DNA of 64,000 nucleotides from Lineus longissimus (lineage: Eukaryota; Nemertea; Pilidiophora; Heteronemertea; Lineidae): assembly GCF_910592395.1 (NCBI RefSeq), contig NC_088315.1, forward strand, positions 3,226,501 through 3,290,500, read 5' to 3'. How positions within the stretch are numbered: the stretch's first letter is position 1; each line of letters begins with the position of its first letter. The notes under the pieces were generated by a model that was not told where the DNA came from, searched no databases, and saw nothing but the letters and a program-made list of their open reading frames with translations. Position numbers and translations under genes: made by a program. This document shows positions 28,256 to 39,095 of this stretch, in pieces.

Positions 28256-28819
28256 TCAGATTGCTTCATCATTTTCATACGGTGCGCATCTTATCTTCTG
28301 CTCAGATCTGCGAGACTGGGCAGATTTGACAAGTGCTTTGGCTTTATCAGCCATGACCACGTCGTCCATGAATTGAAACAATTCCTGTCCCACCCTCAAA
28401 GTGTCCAATCGAAACGACCGTACGGGTAGGGAATAGGGATTCCGGTCGAGATCGATTAAAGACAGCTGGCCAAAAGTGTCTTTATCTCGAAAACTGTTTT
28501 TGTTTCGGAATAAGATTTTCGGTGCGTCGGTTACATGGATTCCCCATGGTGTAGTATGAACAACGGGCGTATATGTCCAACTCTCCGATTCTGATCTATT
28601 GAATCGATTGAAACGATTCTTTCGAACGACTTGTCTCAATACGCACTCGTGTTCTGGAACACATCCAAACCTTCGACATCTTAAGCTGAGTGTTACAAAA
28701 TGTAGTTGGATTAGTTGGATAGTAAATTGAAAATTGAACTTGGCTGTCCTACTGCATTTTCCTTTAGCCTCATTGTCGTTTTTGGCCATTTTCTCGAAAT
28801 GAAAGATGGCACCCGCCAA
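28256..28819 (-). CDS. Uncharacterised 187-codon ORF
   Basis: An uninterrupted minus-strand frame that is long for A+T-rich intergenic DNA. The product is basic and mixed, with no signal peptide, membrane segment or domain that I recognise. The middle has a short NRFNRFNR repeat from the tandem DNA motif GATTCGATT. The second half (from about residue 80) looks more protein-like, with HTTPWGIHVTDAPKILF and FRLDTLRVGQELFQFMDD. It could be a single-exon gene, a terminal exon, a retrocopy or chance. No homologue comes to mind. Confidence 0.3.
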   Translation of the reverse strand: MAGAIFHFEKMAKNDNEAKGKCSRTAKFNFQFTIQLIQLHFVTLSLRCRRFGCVPEHECVLRQVVRKNRFNRFNRSESESWTYTPVVHTTPWGIHVTDAPKILFRNKNSFRDKDTFGQLSLIDLDRNPYSLPVRSFRLDTLRVGQELFQFMDDVVMADKAKALVKSAQSRRSEQKIRCAPYENDEAI

Positions 28820-28999
28820 CCTCTATTGCAAAACAATCAAGTGGTTTATCCGTCTGCTCAACATTGAGAAACATGGCAGACTCCAATTCGGGTAGCCTTA
28901 TTGGTACCATCTATATTGTCCCCTGATTTAGGTGACATGTTTTATCTACTTTTACTAAACGAGGTAATTGCCCGTATGTGTGACTCTGGTGCGATTGGT

Positions 29000-31900
29000 A
29001 TTTGGACATCAATACATCTGATCCAATAAGAATCGAGCGATTTATTGGTCAGGGGCTGTCCTAATCATTAGCAATATGTTCTGGAGGAATACCAATAGAA
29101 TTGGCGGACCATCTGTAGACAAGGTCATCCTTTGACCCTTTAGAGCCTCAGGAGCCTTGTTTGACCACGTATCTCTAATGTTTATCATTGGAAAAGTGAA
29201 CTAGAAGAGTAATCCGCCTTGCGATTCTCACAAGTAAAACACCTGGTGCTGTGCACTGCGCCGTCGGCCCAGATTTCGACGATTTTGGTGATCTGAGTAA
29301 CTTCTTTTCAAAGCAAAATAGATAAATGTTACCCAAACCAATCCGAAGATTCGCGAGGTCTGTTACTATACATTCAAATATCCATAGCCGTTTGAGGGGA
29401 TATATTGTCCTTTCCGAAAGACATCAACCACGTCGGTTCTCCTTTCCCCTTTGATTGCTAGCTTTTCAATCAATACATGTCGATCTAGATATTTGAACCA
29501 AATGATTAGTATTCCTTATGACTTGTGTCCTGCTTTCCTAATGAGCACCTTAGATCGCACGACACGTGTTATTTTACCATTATGCTTTCTTGTTAAGATA
29601 AATATAAAACGGAGGACATGTTCTGACGATGCCGGTATAACGGATTGACGCAAGTTCGAATAAAGACGGGTCACATGGGTCATATCTCAAATAAGTATGA
29701 AGTAGGCGATGCCTCGCAGGTGAAAATAGTTGCTAATTAGAATTTGGGTTAATTCATCAAGGAAAGAACTGCAGAAGAGGAAAGTGACGTCAGTGGGTTC
29801 AAAATGGCGGCCTGTGTCGGGAGTCACGTGACGACGTAGTTACACGACTGTTCAACAATGTAGACATCACTCCTTGGCGAGAGCGTGAGGTATCTTAGCT
29901 GTCATCATGACCAAATCACACCACATTACGAAGATGTAGCCTTGCGCGCGTATGGTTAGTACGCTATGATTTCATGACAGTGCCTTCCAGACAAACACAG
30001 TTTGAATTGGATACATTTAGCAACTTCTGTTAAGTTGATAAAATTGAGAAAAGAGATTCGGTCATTAGATAATCATGACTGATCTATTCTTAATGATGCC
30101 TGATCGTGATGATTATTCTATGTTAAACTTCTTCACTTCTGAGCGCGAGATCTCTTAGGGTTGTTCATGCGCCGAAGCCAGGAAAGTTCTCAAAATTTTC
30201 TTGGCGATAATACCATCTTAACAACGTAGGAAATGGTATTGATGTTACTAACGCACAGAAGGTAATTCACCCCGGAAAAATTGTGGACGTTTTTATTTGA
30301 TTGGCCTTCAACTATTTCACCTGAGAATGGATTTTAACGTCGTACCCGTATGCCCTTCATCTATAGTATTTTTGTCAAAACAGTTGAAATTCTTCTCCAA
30401 GATGATCTGAACTATCGAATTTACAAGTCTTGCTCAACCTTCTTAGTGTATGCACTCGACGTTTACTTACACAGATGTTACATTAGCGCGGTAATTGCGA
30501 CTGTAATCGCTGCAACGCCAAACACTAGCGTTACCTGGTAACTGCTCTCTGAAAGAGAAGGACAGAACTGTTGAGGAACAGGTGCATGATAGATATATTA
30601 ACATTTTGAAGAAACAAAATCATGAAAAATCCTATCTAGTCAAGCAGTTTAGTATTAGCGATCGCTCTATCATATACAGCTGCCGGAGACTATACGGTCA
30701 CTATGTCGGCATCATAAAAAAAGTCAAATGCACATACATATAATCCAATTGATGGCTGCTAATTGCTCCACAGCCGAGGTAATGGCAGCCCAATCATAAC
30801 TATAAAAAATGATACCTCGTCGCTTCAAGAAAAATGTGATCGCTTGACAGAGAAGAGGGGACTCATTCTGACGCACTGAAAGTAAATTGGAGTTTTGCAA
30901 AATGTACTAACTTTTCAGCCATGTATTGCTTTGCTCCCCAAAGTACAGTGTAACTTCAGACGTGATTTTTCCACACTTTACCCCCAGGTAATTGCAGAGG
31001 AATCATCAATACCGTGGCCGATCCCAAGAGTCGCCATTCCACCAGAACCATCTGAATAGGACAATGCCTCGCCAGAGAAGAAGCTTTGTGCGCAGTTACT
31101 GAATTTGATGGGTCTGAATGCATGACAGAAACCAGACAACATAAATTGATGACAACTTACGTCAGAAAGCGAAAAAATTTGTCAAACTCGGAAAGCGATT
31201 CATTTTCGAGTATCATATGATGCATCGAGAGTCAGTGTTTTGTGCCCTACAGAGACTGAGACTCACGTCAGAATAGCCGAATAAACTTTTTCACAACTGC
31301 AGCCGGACTAGTCATGCTTATCCACCCTGATTTACTATGAATATTTGAAGGATGGATTTTCCTCTTGAAAACGGCCCAAATTTTACCAGGTCGAAATACA
31401 CGAGCCTCAAAAGCTAGGGCCCTCAATGACCGTTATGGTACTGAAACCAGTCCAGTAGGTTGCCCTTATATGCTAACCAATTTGATGCACTATTGACCAT
31501 CTGTAATGAAGAACTCATGCTGTAATGGGAAACTAAATTCTGTAATGGAGAAATTAATTTTGTAATGGAAAACTTACATTCTGTAATGGAGAACTTAATT
31601 TTGTAATGCACAACCTAATTTTGTAATGGAGAACTTACATGCTGTCGTGGAGAACTTACATTCTGTCACAGAATGCCTAACCAACTGAATTTCTCCACTG
31701 TACAACGGATGACCTCCAGACGCGAGTCAAGTTTGTAATGGCCTGTTCCTTCTCGGGTGTTGACAAACGTTTTCTGGGCAGTATCTGTTGAGAGGTGGCA
31801 GTCGAGTGTTGTGTTGGCTATCGCGTGGTTACATGATTTTCTCAATGATACAGGTCGATGGAGCGAGATGTGACATCATAACCTGTTTCTTCTCCATTCA

Positions 31901-32670
31901 TCATCAATTCAAATTTGTGATGGCGGCACTGGTACCATGGTACATCATCAGGTCACTACAGTATGCTAAATAAGTTTGGATTTACAAGAGATTCAGCGTC
32001 CAAAAGAATCATAATTCGACCATATCGTCGTTGCGTTGTTACGCTTGTTTTCGTCGTCACTGGGCATCAACGTGCGTCAGCGTTACTAATTACTACACCC
32101 AGTATACTGAGAACTAGCGCGATTCGAGAGGCTTATTGCGTATCTTGAAATGATTTACTGTCCTGATATGATTCCGCAAGACAAACTACTTACTTTACAT
32201 AATGAATAAGCAAGGGAAGTGGAACACTCAGTGCCAGGTGTTCTGTAGTTCATTCAGAGTTTGAACTAATTGTTGGCCATGAGTTGCCACTTGCTGAGTC
32301 CTCGGACTTCGAACTGTTGAAATTTATGGGACAGACACTGATAGCAGAGAGCTGGCGATAAGCCACATCACTCGCGTACGGTACACGTCGTACTCTCCGA
32401 GCGACATTTAACAACTGTCACAAGATGATCAAAAACATGGTATCTGATTTCTGGGAATTGTGGTCGGATAGAAGGGTCATTCTAACAACATTTTAGAAGA
32501 AATTAGAAGAAATATAAATTTTCTGATTCTCGGTGTGATGCTGTATGTGTTGTTGACCTGTTTTCGCCCGTTTGTTTAGATTTGTTACAGCTAGTGCAGG
32601 GCATCGAATTCGTAATCTTGCTAGTTTTGGTGATAAATCATTATTAATGGTCATTACGTTTGTCTACTTT
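29000..32670. other. Intergenic region upstream of the neuropeptide gene
   Basis: No coding exon recognised. TGACGTCA recurs at about 29785, close to a CACGTGACG at about 29825. A short-unit minisatellite occupies about 31500-31675. Confidence 0.5.
31500..31675. repeat. Minisatellite, about 20-bp unit
   Basis: About eight imperfect tandem copies of TTCTGTAATGGAGAACTTAC, with CTGTAATGG/TTGTAATGG as the most constant part. Unit boundaries drift and the last copies are degraded (CTGTCGTGG, CTGTCACAG). Confidence 0.85.
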
Positions 32671-32681
32671 CAGTGCGAGAT

Positions 32682-35600
32682 ATGGAGAAAGGCCAAGTGA
32701 TCTTATTTGTTTGTGTATTCGCCGTTATACTTATCACAGCCTCGAGTAAAAGCATAGAAAATGATAAAAACAGGTATGTAACGCGTTTTCTACTCTAGTC
32801 CTTCCTTTCTGCCTCACACTGTATCAATTCCAATTCGGCGTATTTTGTGTTCCAGGTCTCAATTATTCTGATCGGCTCTATCACAGGAGCTTGTGGATCA
32901 GTAATGATCAGGAGAACTGAACGAGGTGTCATAAAACACAAAACCCGTAATGTCTTCTGTTAACTCAAAACTACAAGCAATTTACGTTGTAGGGCTGCTT
33001 TTTATTTCTCAAGGAAAAAACTTATTGCACAAAGTTTCAAATTTGGTAAACGTATTTTAGCGAATACAAAAACTTGAAAGAAGAAAGAGTCGTGGACAGA
33101 ACATGAATAACAAATTGTTGTTGATTTTTTATTTCACTGGTGAGACCAAAGATACCTGTGGAAGACGTTGAAAGTGCTACATGAGGAAATATTCAAAAAA
33201 GGTCGTCGATATAGTAAATTTACAAACTTCGTACTTCGTCGGCGTTGGTAGCTCTTCGTGAGGGTTGCTCATTGCAATGCGACTTAGACGCGTACAAGAA
33301 ACTGCTTGCCACTGCGAAGTACGGCTTGTGTAGGAATGAATGTAGACCGGTTTGCACGCGCTCAGTATAGCAATTGGAATGCCGTTCATAAGGAATGCAA
33401 GCTATATGGATCTACCGGACTACATAATGCGATTGAGGGACGCCACGACCATTTGATTAGTGTAACACGTACATGCTGAGCACGTCTGAAAACTTTTTAA
33501 AGATCGTTTTGCTAAGAAGACGATCTTAGCTTTTTTTGCCCATAAAATCATCTTCTCTCGTCGAAAGGTAGATAAATATTTAAAGCAAAAAAGTTATTGG
33601 CTGAAGCAACGTGTCTCAGATGATGTGGAACTCCCTGGCATTCTGTATTTAGATCACATGGGAGTTTTTGCACACTCCTTCATAAGCTTGTTCAACTGAA
33701 ATCATGCCAGCTTCTTTTCACGCCGGCCATGATATCCGACACATGATCATTGACCGCTAACAGTCTCCCAGACGGAAATGTCAAAGACAATTGGTTATTT
33801 CCATGGTTTGGTATCTGCGACAATCGCCTCGCAACAATGAGAGTTGAGGCACTTCACACTTTGCCGTCTCTTGGGGCAATTACGTAATGTCATCCTCGAC
33901 AATACAATCATGTAGGTGCGTAACCTTTTCGTCATATTCACTTGCATCACAAGCACAAAAAGGCCGGTTCAATTAATTTATTCGGTCTGGCCGCCAAGCA
34001 CTGGACGATCTCCCTAGTCTGTGGCGCTATAACCCGGGCGCTATACCTCCCGGACGCGGACAGTATCTTATCCGGGATTTCTTAGCATTTTGACACCATC
34101 ACAAATTGACTTACCAGCCGGAAAGACTGTCCGTTTGTACTTCTGTGTGTGGGGAAGCAATTGGTAAGGGTCGTCGATGGGGCCTACCTCGTACGTTGTT
34201 GTTCGTAGCTCTTTTTAAGGTTCGCGAAACCCATCAAGTGATGCCTTCCTGTCTGACGCACAGAGTTCTCGGTTGTAATCATTTGATTTATGCCTTGCAT
34301 GCGTGATGTCAATTCCATGCACTTTCAGACGTGGCCGTGATGGAAAATAACGAAGTATTGCAGAAAAAACAACAGCGGATGACGCAGGTGCTGTTTTTCA
34401 AATTGTTTTTATCAAACTGGAAATCGACCGGGTGAAAGTATAATGATGGTTTTTTTCGACGTTTTTAGAGAGTGATATACGTGTAGCTTTAGGCCATTCA
34501 TCGGTTGACTGCTTTTGACAAATAACAACCAAGTCCCTGTTTTATAACCCGAGTTCGCCTTTGATATATATAATTGTCTCCTACTATCGTGAACTTAGCA
34601 AATTCGAGTGAAGATCAATCTGATGCTATGATTATTCAACCTACTTGATAAATATGAATGACAACAAGCAAAGCGATTGCACCTCCTAAAGGGAAAATAA
34701 TGGGCGTGTGTCGTGACTCGGATTAAAAACTGTTGACTGGAAAAAACTGTCATTTGATTGTAAGCTTTATTGTCTGTCCACGTCGGCGACCTCGTGAAAC
34801 ATGATACCGCATATTTTTCTGACACTCTGTTGCCGCGATGACAATACCATACAGCAGGTTGGTTGACGATCAATTAATTATTCCGTTCAAGAGGTTAGTA
34901 GCCAGATGAGAGTTTGGCTATAATCAGGGAGGTGACATTTCCGATTTTTCGAGGAATTGTATTTTCCCTCTTTGAAAAGGGAAATAGAAAGAACTATGTC
35001 TCAAATCTTTGTAGAACTTTGAATTTTATAAATAGGACAAAAATTAAGTATTTTAGAGGCAGACGTAGAGCAGTTTTAAAGACAATACTCCACGGAGGTA
35101 TGTATTACACTTCGACACGAGAAAGAGCGCCCGATCCCTGGTCTACAATAAAGTGTTACCATTTTGACGATACGTTTGTAATAAACCATCTTGAAAACTA
35201 TATACAACAACAGCAACAACTGTACAGTGTCTCCGTAAACTACCCAAAACTAATATCGAGAGGTAGAGTATATTGAAAATCACTGGTTTTGCCAGGATGC
35301 CCCAGTGACATCGAGAAGGCGATACCAGGAGAAGCCAAAGCGATATGGATAATGTTTTCCATTTGGAAGCGAAACAAGCATAGTTCGTTGTAAATATGGA
35401 TCTGAACCACATCCCGTCACTGCTCGTTGAAATGAAAACGCGTCAAAGTACAATTTTCTTTCTACAGTCAAAATGCATCCGTTATTCTTTGAATTCGAAC
35501 ATTTTCAATTTGGCCTCGATTCGAGATAAACCGAAGACGTTTTACACCTAAAATGACACGTTTCAGACGGATTGATTAACTAAACTGAACTGAATTGAAC

Positions 35601-36871
35601 TGAATCGCCAATGAGGGGAAATGACACTTTACATTGCGCGGAAATGAAGGATATCGTCTGTCGGGAATGTACGATGAGAAATTGGCAAGAACATGATGGT
35701 CTTATGAGACTGATGAAATAATAGCTCATCGGTCTCAAGGGATTAATGATATCACAAAACAGTTATCGCAGGTCGAATGACATGAACTCACAGAAAATGA
35801 AGACAGGTAACAAGTTCACTTCCCCCTTGACAGTTGACATCTATATTATTCTTTACCGCAGACTGGTAAATGGATAAGAAGGGCATGACTTTGATAGCAA
35901 AATTGATACCATCAGCTGGACCGTGACTTCTCCGAACACGAAAAACCGCCGCGCTTGTAGCTGGGAAATCGAGATGTAGGGGATGCCTCAGAGCCGAGAG
36001 TTTGCAATAACCATTGGTTATATGCAGAACTAAACAATCTACATGTTGTATCTTCTACTTGCAGAGAAAAGCGAGCATCGTCAGACCAGCGTGTAGCAGA
36101 ACTTCAGGCTCTCATTGCATTATCACGAGGGAGCGGATTGGTGGGACACGGGCATATAGATCCTTTTATGGCGTAAGTTGGTCCCTGATAAGACGGCACT
36201 AGCATGAGTTTTATCCAGAAACAGCAAATTGGCTCGATTACACCTTATATGCTTTCATCATTAAGAAGCACGGGATTGTTTTTGTAACAACATATGTATA
36301 TATTTCAGACAGAAATCAATAGGAATCAGCGTTGAAAGTAGCTAATGAGGGTGAAAAATAATCCTTTTTTCATGACAAATTGTGGAAAACTACCGAACTG
36401 TATGGATGAGGCTAATCATTTTTGATCATCAAAGGATAAATAATATAGTATTTTATCCGTTAGGTATATCCGTATGCCCTTCAAGTAATCCGATATTGTT
36501 TCAAGAAAATGTTATGAAACTTAAGCTCAGTAAATGCTGCTGGGGACCTTGACATCGTCTGTGATGTATTTTATAATTGATGCTTTAAGATACACTGTAG
36601 GTGATATATCATATCTTGTCCGATTATCTGTGTCCGTGCTGCTCTGTCATGATGTTCCCCTCTTCCCCACTACATATATGTACAGGTACATGTATGTACA
36701 TATCTGTGGAGCGCCTCATAACAGTTTATCCGTAAATAAACCTTTTTTCCTTGCAGTGGAAAGCGAAAGCGTGCTGAACTGTTATCCGCATTGAACCCTA
36801 CCGAGAAGGACCGATTACTGAGCACGCTGATAGAACGAGTCCTGGCCGCGCGAGCCAATGAGGACTCGTAA
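32682..36871 (+). CDS. Amidated neuropeptide precursor (3 coding exons, 104 aa)
   Basis: Exons 32682-32773, 36065-36172 and 36757-36871 join in frame (phase 2 at both junctions; donors GTATGT and GTAAGT, acceptors CTTGCAG). A splice acceptor at 32672-32673 just before the ATG implies an upstream 5' UTR exon. The precursor starts with a signal peptide (MEKGQVILFVCVFAVILITA, residues 1-20), then a short spacer and a dibasic EKR site. Exon 2 encodes one peptide of about 33 residues ending GHGHIDPFMA, and the exon 2/3 junction supplies GKRKR: Gly is the amide donor, followed by two dibasic sites. The C-terminal remainder is Leu/Ala-rich (AELLSALNPTEKDRLLSTLI) and ends NEDS. The expected product is a secreted C-terminally amidated peptide acting on a GPCR. 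I do not recognise the family; an LSRG motif recalls the start of DH31-type peptides but the rest does not match. There are no cysteines in the predicted peptide. Confidence 0.78.
33000..36000. other. Large intron 1 of the neuropeptide gene
   Basis: The 3.3-kb intron (32774-36064) holds no other recognised coding exon. It contains a family B repeat (35252-35303) and a short CTGAA-type tandem tract near 35583-35606. Confidence 0.55.
35252..35303. repeat. Dispersed repeat family B, copy 3
   Basis: TATCGAGAGGTAGAGTATAT then TGAAAATCACTGG and GCCAGGATGCC. It lies inside intron 1 of the neuropeptide gene. Confidence 0.65.
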
Positions 36872-38700
36872 AGAGGTGAGGCACGCATGCGGGTACGGCT
36901 CCAACAAGGAGGCAAAAAATGCTTTTACTCAGTTTTGAGAAAAAATGCAAAGTATCAATAGATTTCCAACAAATGTCGATATAGAGCGTAGATTTCCCGC
37001 GGCGTCGACGGCACGTGAGAATATGTCCAAATGGAATTGGGTTGTTTTACTTCCTTAAATACATACGCCGCGGACACTTTCACACTGCTAAAAATTTCCA
37101 TGTCAGCGGTTTTGCAGATGCTTTTAACTTCTGTGGATAACTTTACTCACACTGACTTTCATCCTTCTTCTTCAGGTCGGCCGCAACCTTCGTCTCCGAG
37201 ACGATTGCAGTGCACCAAATGATATCATCACACCCCATTATGAAAACGGACAACTCTTCGAACAACACCGCTTGGTGGCCTATAGGCAGCATAGACTTCA
37301 CACCTTTGGACTTGAAACTGGAGAAAACTCTGCTCAAAGGATAGGGCATACAGAACGTCAATGAAATCCTGCTTCATCAATTTTGAACTGTGTCATTATA
37401 AACACTACTGTATACCATATTCCAAACTATTTTAGGGGCGACTTTAGTGAGTCTAATTGACAAGAGGCATAGGTAACATTAACCACAGGGGGCTGTATCC
37501 ATTTCTTCAAAACTGGCTGATGGGAGGTTTCTTCAGGTGACATTTACATCAACGTAACGCGTTTGATAAATGGGAACAGTTATTTGCACAACTATAAATC
37601 CAGGCAGGCCGAATATTGAGTCTTCGGTATCTCTCAGAATCCTGCTGGCTTGCCGAACCTCCTATAGTGGGGCCATGTTCGACAAAATGGAATACAGTGC
37701 TCTACCGTCAATGAGCCATCAACAGGTGTTGTTGAATCGTTGTTATATGCAAGGAGCACTACACGTGGGGATTTCTGCCGAACTTCAAGTTGTGGTAAGG
37801 CGTTTTTCCACCTCTGTGTTTATCGCCGCGGTTTGCAATCTACGCTCGATCTCCGCAGGCAGTGGATTGGAGTCAATAGTTTGATATGAACTCGTACACT
37901 GCCTGTCGACTGAACGTACACCGCAGCGTAAAATGCCAAGTGGTAATATGCCTTATCTCGCTGCTCGTCAAGCGCCGAAAACTAGCAGCGTGCCATGTGC
38001 GCCTGGCAGAATACTTGGCGAACGAGGTTAACAAGATCCCTCAAAAATGTTTCCTTTTAGCTTTGTGTTTTCGTAGTATTTAGGAATGTTTCGTTAACTT
38101 TGTGTTTGTTTACAGTGATGATAGAGTTGGATGAGAAAACGTTTGCGTCATGGTTGAATTTTGGGGACAGATATCATTTTGGGGGTAAATATTATAAAGT
38201 CTCCGTCGGCTCAAGTCTTGAACGGATCGTGCCCTGCGCGAGTATCCTAGTCACTGAAATCATATTCCCTTGACCAGACTTGATTATAGTAAGTGAAGAA
38301 CCATGTTCTTGACAGTAGATCAAACAAGAACATTACACTTGAGGGTTTGAGTCGTCAAGAATCAACAAGGTCTGTTACGATCCCTTCTCAATTTACGGTT
38401 ACATAAGATGGCGGGAGATGACTTATAAGATACATCTCCAACTCGGAGTGTACATTTTTGATATTGATAAAACACGGGACGCTAAAATCGCAAGAAATTA
38501 TTACGAATATTGTATAGAGGAGAACAGTTCAATACAGGCGTTGCATGCCACATTGTTAGTCACATGGGCTACCGGCCGCAAATTTACAGCATACCATGAA
38601 CGGAGATTGCGTTTAGAGATGGCATTACTTTGCATAAGCTTGGGTTGAGTAATATCTGCATGTGTGACAGGTTGACAGATTGTATCGTGGTCCACACGGT
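36872..38700. other. 3' flank of the neuropeptide gene
   Basis: Five bases after the stop an AAGAG/GTGAGG donor-like site occurs (about 36876), and a CTTCTTCAG acceptor lies near 37175, so a spliced 3' UTR is possible. No coding exon with recognisable similarity was found. AATAAA occurs on the plus strand at 38727-38732. Confidence 0.35.
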
Positions 38701-38760
38701 GTTTATTGAATTTAGTGAAAGCCCTGAATAAAGTCTGCTCCAAATAACAAATCACTACTT

Positions 38761-38766
38761 TTTATT
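38761..38766 (-). terminator. Candidate poly(A) signal of the CNBD2-like gene
   Basis: TTTATT on the plus strand (AATAAA on the minus strand) lies about 330 nt past the stop at 39096-39098. A further TTTATT lies at 38702-38707. Confidence 0.45.
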
Positions 38767-38959
38767 TCTCATAACACATTTTGTCGGTTTGCAAGGACGG
38801 ATCAGCCGTTCTGACCAGCAGCAATCGCAAGAAATACATTGAGGATGGCTGCTGAGCCGAAAGTTAACACTGTTTCACCGGCGTGATAATGAGGTAATGT
38901 CTCCTGGAAAAAGAGTCAAAGGGTCTTTACAGCAATTCTCCTTCACCTGTTACCCATGC

Positions 38960-39003
38960 CTTGGAGGAATTATACTTGACATGTCAAGTATAATTCCTCC
39001 AAG
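38960..39003. repeat. Perfect 44-bp palindrome (inverted repeat without spacer)
   Basis: The 22-nt arm beginning CTTGGAGGAATTATACTTGA (38960-38981) is followed immediately by its exact reverse complement (38982-39003). It lies about 93 bp beyond the stop of the CNBD2-like gene, inside its predicted 3' UTR. Confidence 0.95.
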
Positions 39004-39095
39004 CCCATACAGAGAGACTGACACCTTTTCCAGAGGGCCATGAATCCTGGTACACCGGTACACAGGATTACACAGGGACTACCGGAGATGTACAA

